From Candidatus Parvarchaeota archaeon (GTDB taxonomy: Archaea; Nanobdellota; Nanobdellia; Parvarchaeales; Parvarchaeaceae), in the NCBI GenBank assembly GCA_030044235.1, contig JASHWD010000001.1:1-5279 (forward strand): a stretch of DNA of 5,279 bases, read 5' to 3'. The notes below the pieces were generated by a model. The model was given only the letters and a program-made list of their open reading frames with translations, did not search any database and was not told the DNA's origin. The first letter of the stretch is position 1. Each line of letters begins with the position of its first letter. A program made the position numbers and the translations under genes. This document shows, piece by piece, positions 4,606 to 5,279 of this stretch.

Positions 4606-4969
4606 TTTTATTGCCTTTGCTTGGTATAAATTCCAATGATATAGAATTGACACAGTGTCTTACATTCTTTGGAGTTAATCCTTCCCCTTCAAAGACATGA
4701 CCGAGATGCGCACCACAATTAGCGCACTCTATTTCTGTCCTAAAAACATCCGGCACTCGCTTAACTGCGCCCTTTATCTCATCATCAAAGGCGGGCCAGC
4801 CACACTTCGCATCAAATTTATCCTCGGATCTGTATAGTTTCGCGCCACACCTTTTACAAATGTAAAGGCCAGGCTCGAAGTTATTATCATATTCTCCGCT
4901 AAATGGTTTTTCTGTACCTTTATGGACTATAACTCTCTCTTCTTCCAGCGTCAATTTCCTAAGTTTCAT
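4589..4969 (-). CDS. msrB: Peptide methionine (R)-S-oxide reductase MsrB
   Basis: It reduces the R epimer of protein methionine sulfoxide, complementing MsrA. The 126-aa protein has both zinc-binding pairs, CKRC (38-41) and CANC (82-85). It also has CGWPAF with C56 (probable resolving Cys), [20 protein letters not shown] (76-95) and [11 protein letters not shown] (104-114) with catalytic C106. The [11 protein letters not shown] form, with His before the catalytic Cys instead of the common Tyr, is as I recall typical of MsrB domains from MsrA-MsrB fusion proteins. Here the two activities are separate polypeptides from overlapping genes in the order B then A, so equal expression is likely. The ATG at 4969 has no Shine-Dalgarno, but a TATA element lies about 31 bases upstream, which fits leaderless initiation. 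The zinc-ribbon gene upstream on the same strand ends 53 bases away. Confidence 0.96.
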   Translation of the reverse strand: MKLRKLTLEEERVIVHKGTEKPFSGEYDNNFEPGLYICKRCGAKLYRSEDKFDAKCGWPAFDDEIKGAVKRVPDVFRTEIECANCGAHLGHVFEGEGLTPKNVRHCVNSISLEFIPSKGNKNGKQK

Positions 4970-4994
4970 ATGTTAATTAAGTCTTTTTAAGTTC

Positions 4995-5009
4995 TTATTT
5001 TTAACCTGT
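4995..5009 (-). promoter_or_regulatory. Probable promoter of msrB-msrA
   Basis: Read on the minus strand, CAGG precedes TTAAAAATAAG, a BRE/TATA-like element (core 4997-5004). It is centred about 31 bases before the msrB ATG, predicting a start near 4974 and a leader of about 5 bases. A second A/T element (CTTAAAAAGA, 4982-4991) is only about 18 bases from the ATG, too close to direct msrB initiation. Confidence 0.5.
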
Positions 5010-5022
5010 GGTTGATTTTTCT

Positions 5023-5226
5023 CTAAATAGAACCTACATCATAAAGCGAAGTTTTCTTGCATTCGGGACATCTCAATAGTCTCTTCCTGCCCAAAAACTG
5101 CACGTCCGGCACGAGTTTCCTGCCGTCTTTTGTCGTTATGTGACTGCCAAGCCTGTTCATCCAAGGAATGAATTTATATTTGAAATTAGAACTGCATTTC
5201 GGACATTTTAAACTTAACTCAGGCAT
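5023..5226 (-). CDS. Small zinc-ribbon protein, function unknown
   Basis: A 67-aa basic protein with two CxxC knuckles, C8-P-K-C11 and C53-P-E-C56, spaced as in a four-cysteine zinc ribbon with a long 41-residue insert. The segment FKYKFIPW (15-22) and the strand before the second knuckle (FLGRKRLLRCPEC) recall short archaeal zinc-ribbon proteins in which an 'F.Y.FIP' segment leads to 'rCP.C....lfdv'. I know of no established function for them. Single-stranded nucleic acid or protein contact is plausible for such ribbons but not shown. There is no membrane segment. The ATG at 5226 sits about 26 bases below a clear TATA element, so the message should be leaderless. The stop (TAG) is 53 bases before msrB, and partial co-transcription with the Msr genes is possible. 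Confidence 0.75.
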   Translation of the reverse strand: MPELSLKCPKCSSNFKYKFIPWMNRLGSHITTKDGRKLVPDVQFLGRKRLLRCPECKKTSLYDVGSI

Positions 5227-5248
5227 TTATTGTTTATTCAAATCAAAG

Positions 5249-5260
5249 TATAAATAATCC
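5249..5260 (-). promoter_or_regulatory. Promoter of the zinc-ribbon gene
   Basis: On the minus strand GGAT is followed by TATTTATA (5249-5256), the same TATA octamer used by the antiporter and RHH genes. Its centre is about 26 bases before the ATG at 5226, so transcription should start at or next to the A of the ATG. The AGTAATTA-type operator is absent here, so the shared TATA box alone does not place this gene in the RHH regulon. Confidence 0.55.
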
Positions 5261-5279
5261 TAAAAAAGAAGTGCCTTCA

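Noticed and set aside
4606..4653. Longer MsrA start at 4653 adding 16 residues
   Set aside because: The extension ([16 protein letters not shown]) is unlike any MsrA N-terminus and is entirely inside msrB. The ATG at 4605 gives the usual distance to GCFWC.

Overview
The window looks like an archaeal chromosome segment of roughly 40% G+C. The main evidence is the promoter style. Short TATA elements (TATTTATA or TTAAAAAT) lie about 22-39 bases before start codons, giving leaderless or nearly leaderless transcripts, while a strong AGGAGG appears only before a gene inside an operon. A short ribbon-helix-helix (RHH) regulator and a small two-CxxC zinc-ribbon protein also fit. Lineage cannot be fixed from this sequence; a small-genome DPANN-type or thermoplasmatal archaeon is a guess. 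Methionine sulfoxide reductases suggest some exposure to oxidants.

Layout, plus strand: (1) 15-221, an unrecognised 68-aa protein, possibly incomplete at its 5' end. (2) 222-350, a regulatory intergenic region with three 13-bp direct repeats, a C7 tract, a promoter and a perfect 26-bp palindrome. (3) 351-1616, a CPA2/KefB-type cation:proton antiporter. (4) 1617-1684, a second promoter carrying a 16-bp exact copy from the palindrome. (5) 1685-4066, a probable three-gene operon: RHH regulator, PAPS-reductase/CysD-like PP-loop protein without the usual C-terminal cysteines, and an alkaline-phosphatase/sulfatase-superfamily hydrolase with Thr at the nucleophile position. Minus strand, convergent with (5) across 11 bp: (6) msrA and msrB, overlapping by 17 bases and read msrB to msrA. 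(7) 5023-5226, a 67-aa zinc-ribbon protein with its own promoter.

The most informative signal is TAATTATAAGTAATTA, present between TATA box and start codon both of the antiporter and of the RHH gene. I infer that the RHH protein binds it, repressing itself, its operon and the antiporter. That would tie ion/pH homeostasis to the PP-loop/hydrolase pair. A second cross-gene signal is a shared C-terminal KLxxLG(Y) tail on three otherwise unrelated plus-strand proteins, with AAGCTT-N6-CTTGG conserved in the DNA as well. Both are inferences from reading the sequence; no searches were run.
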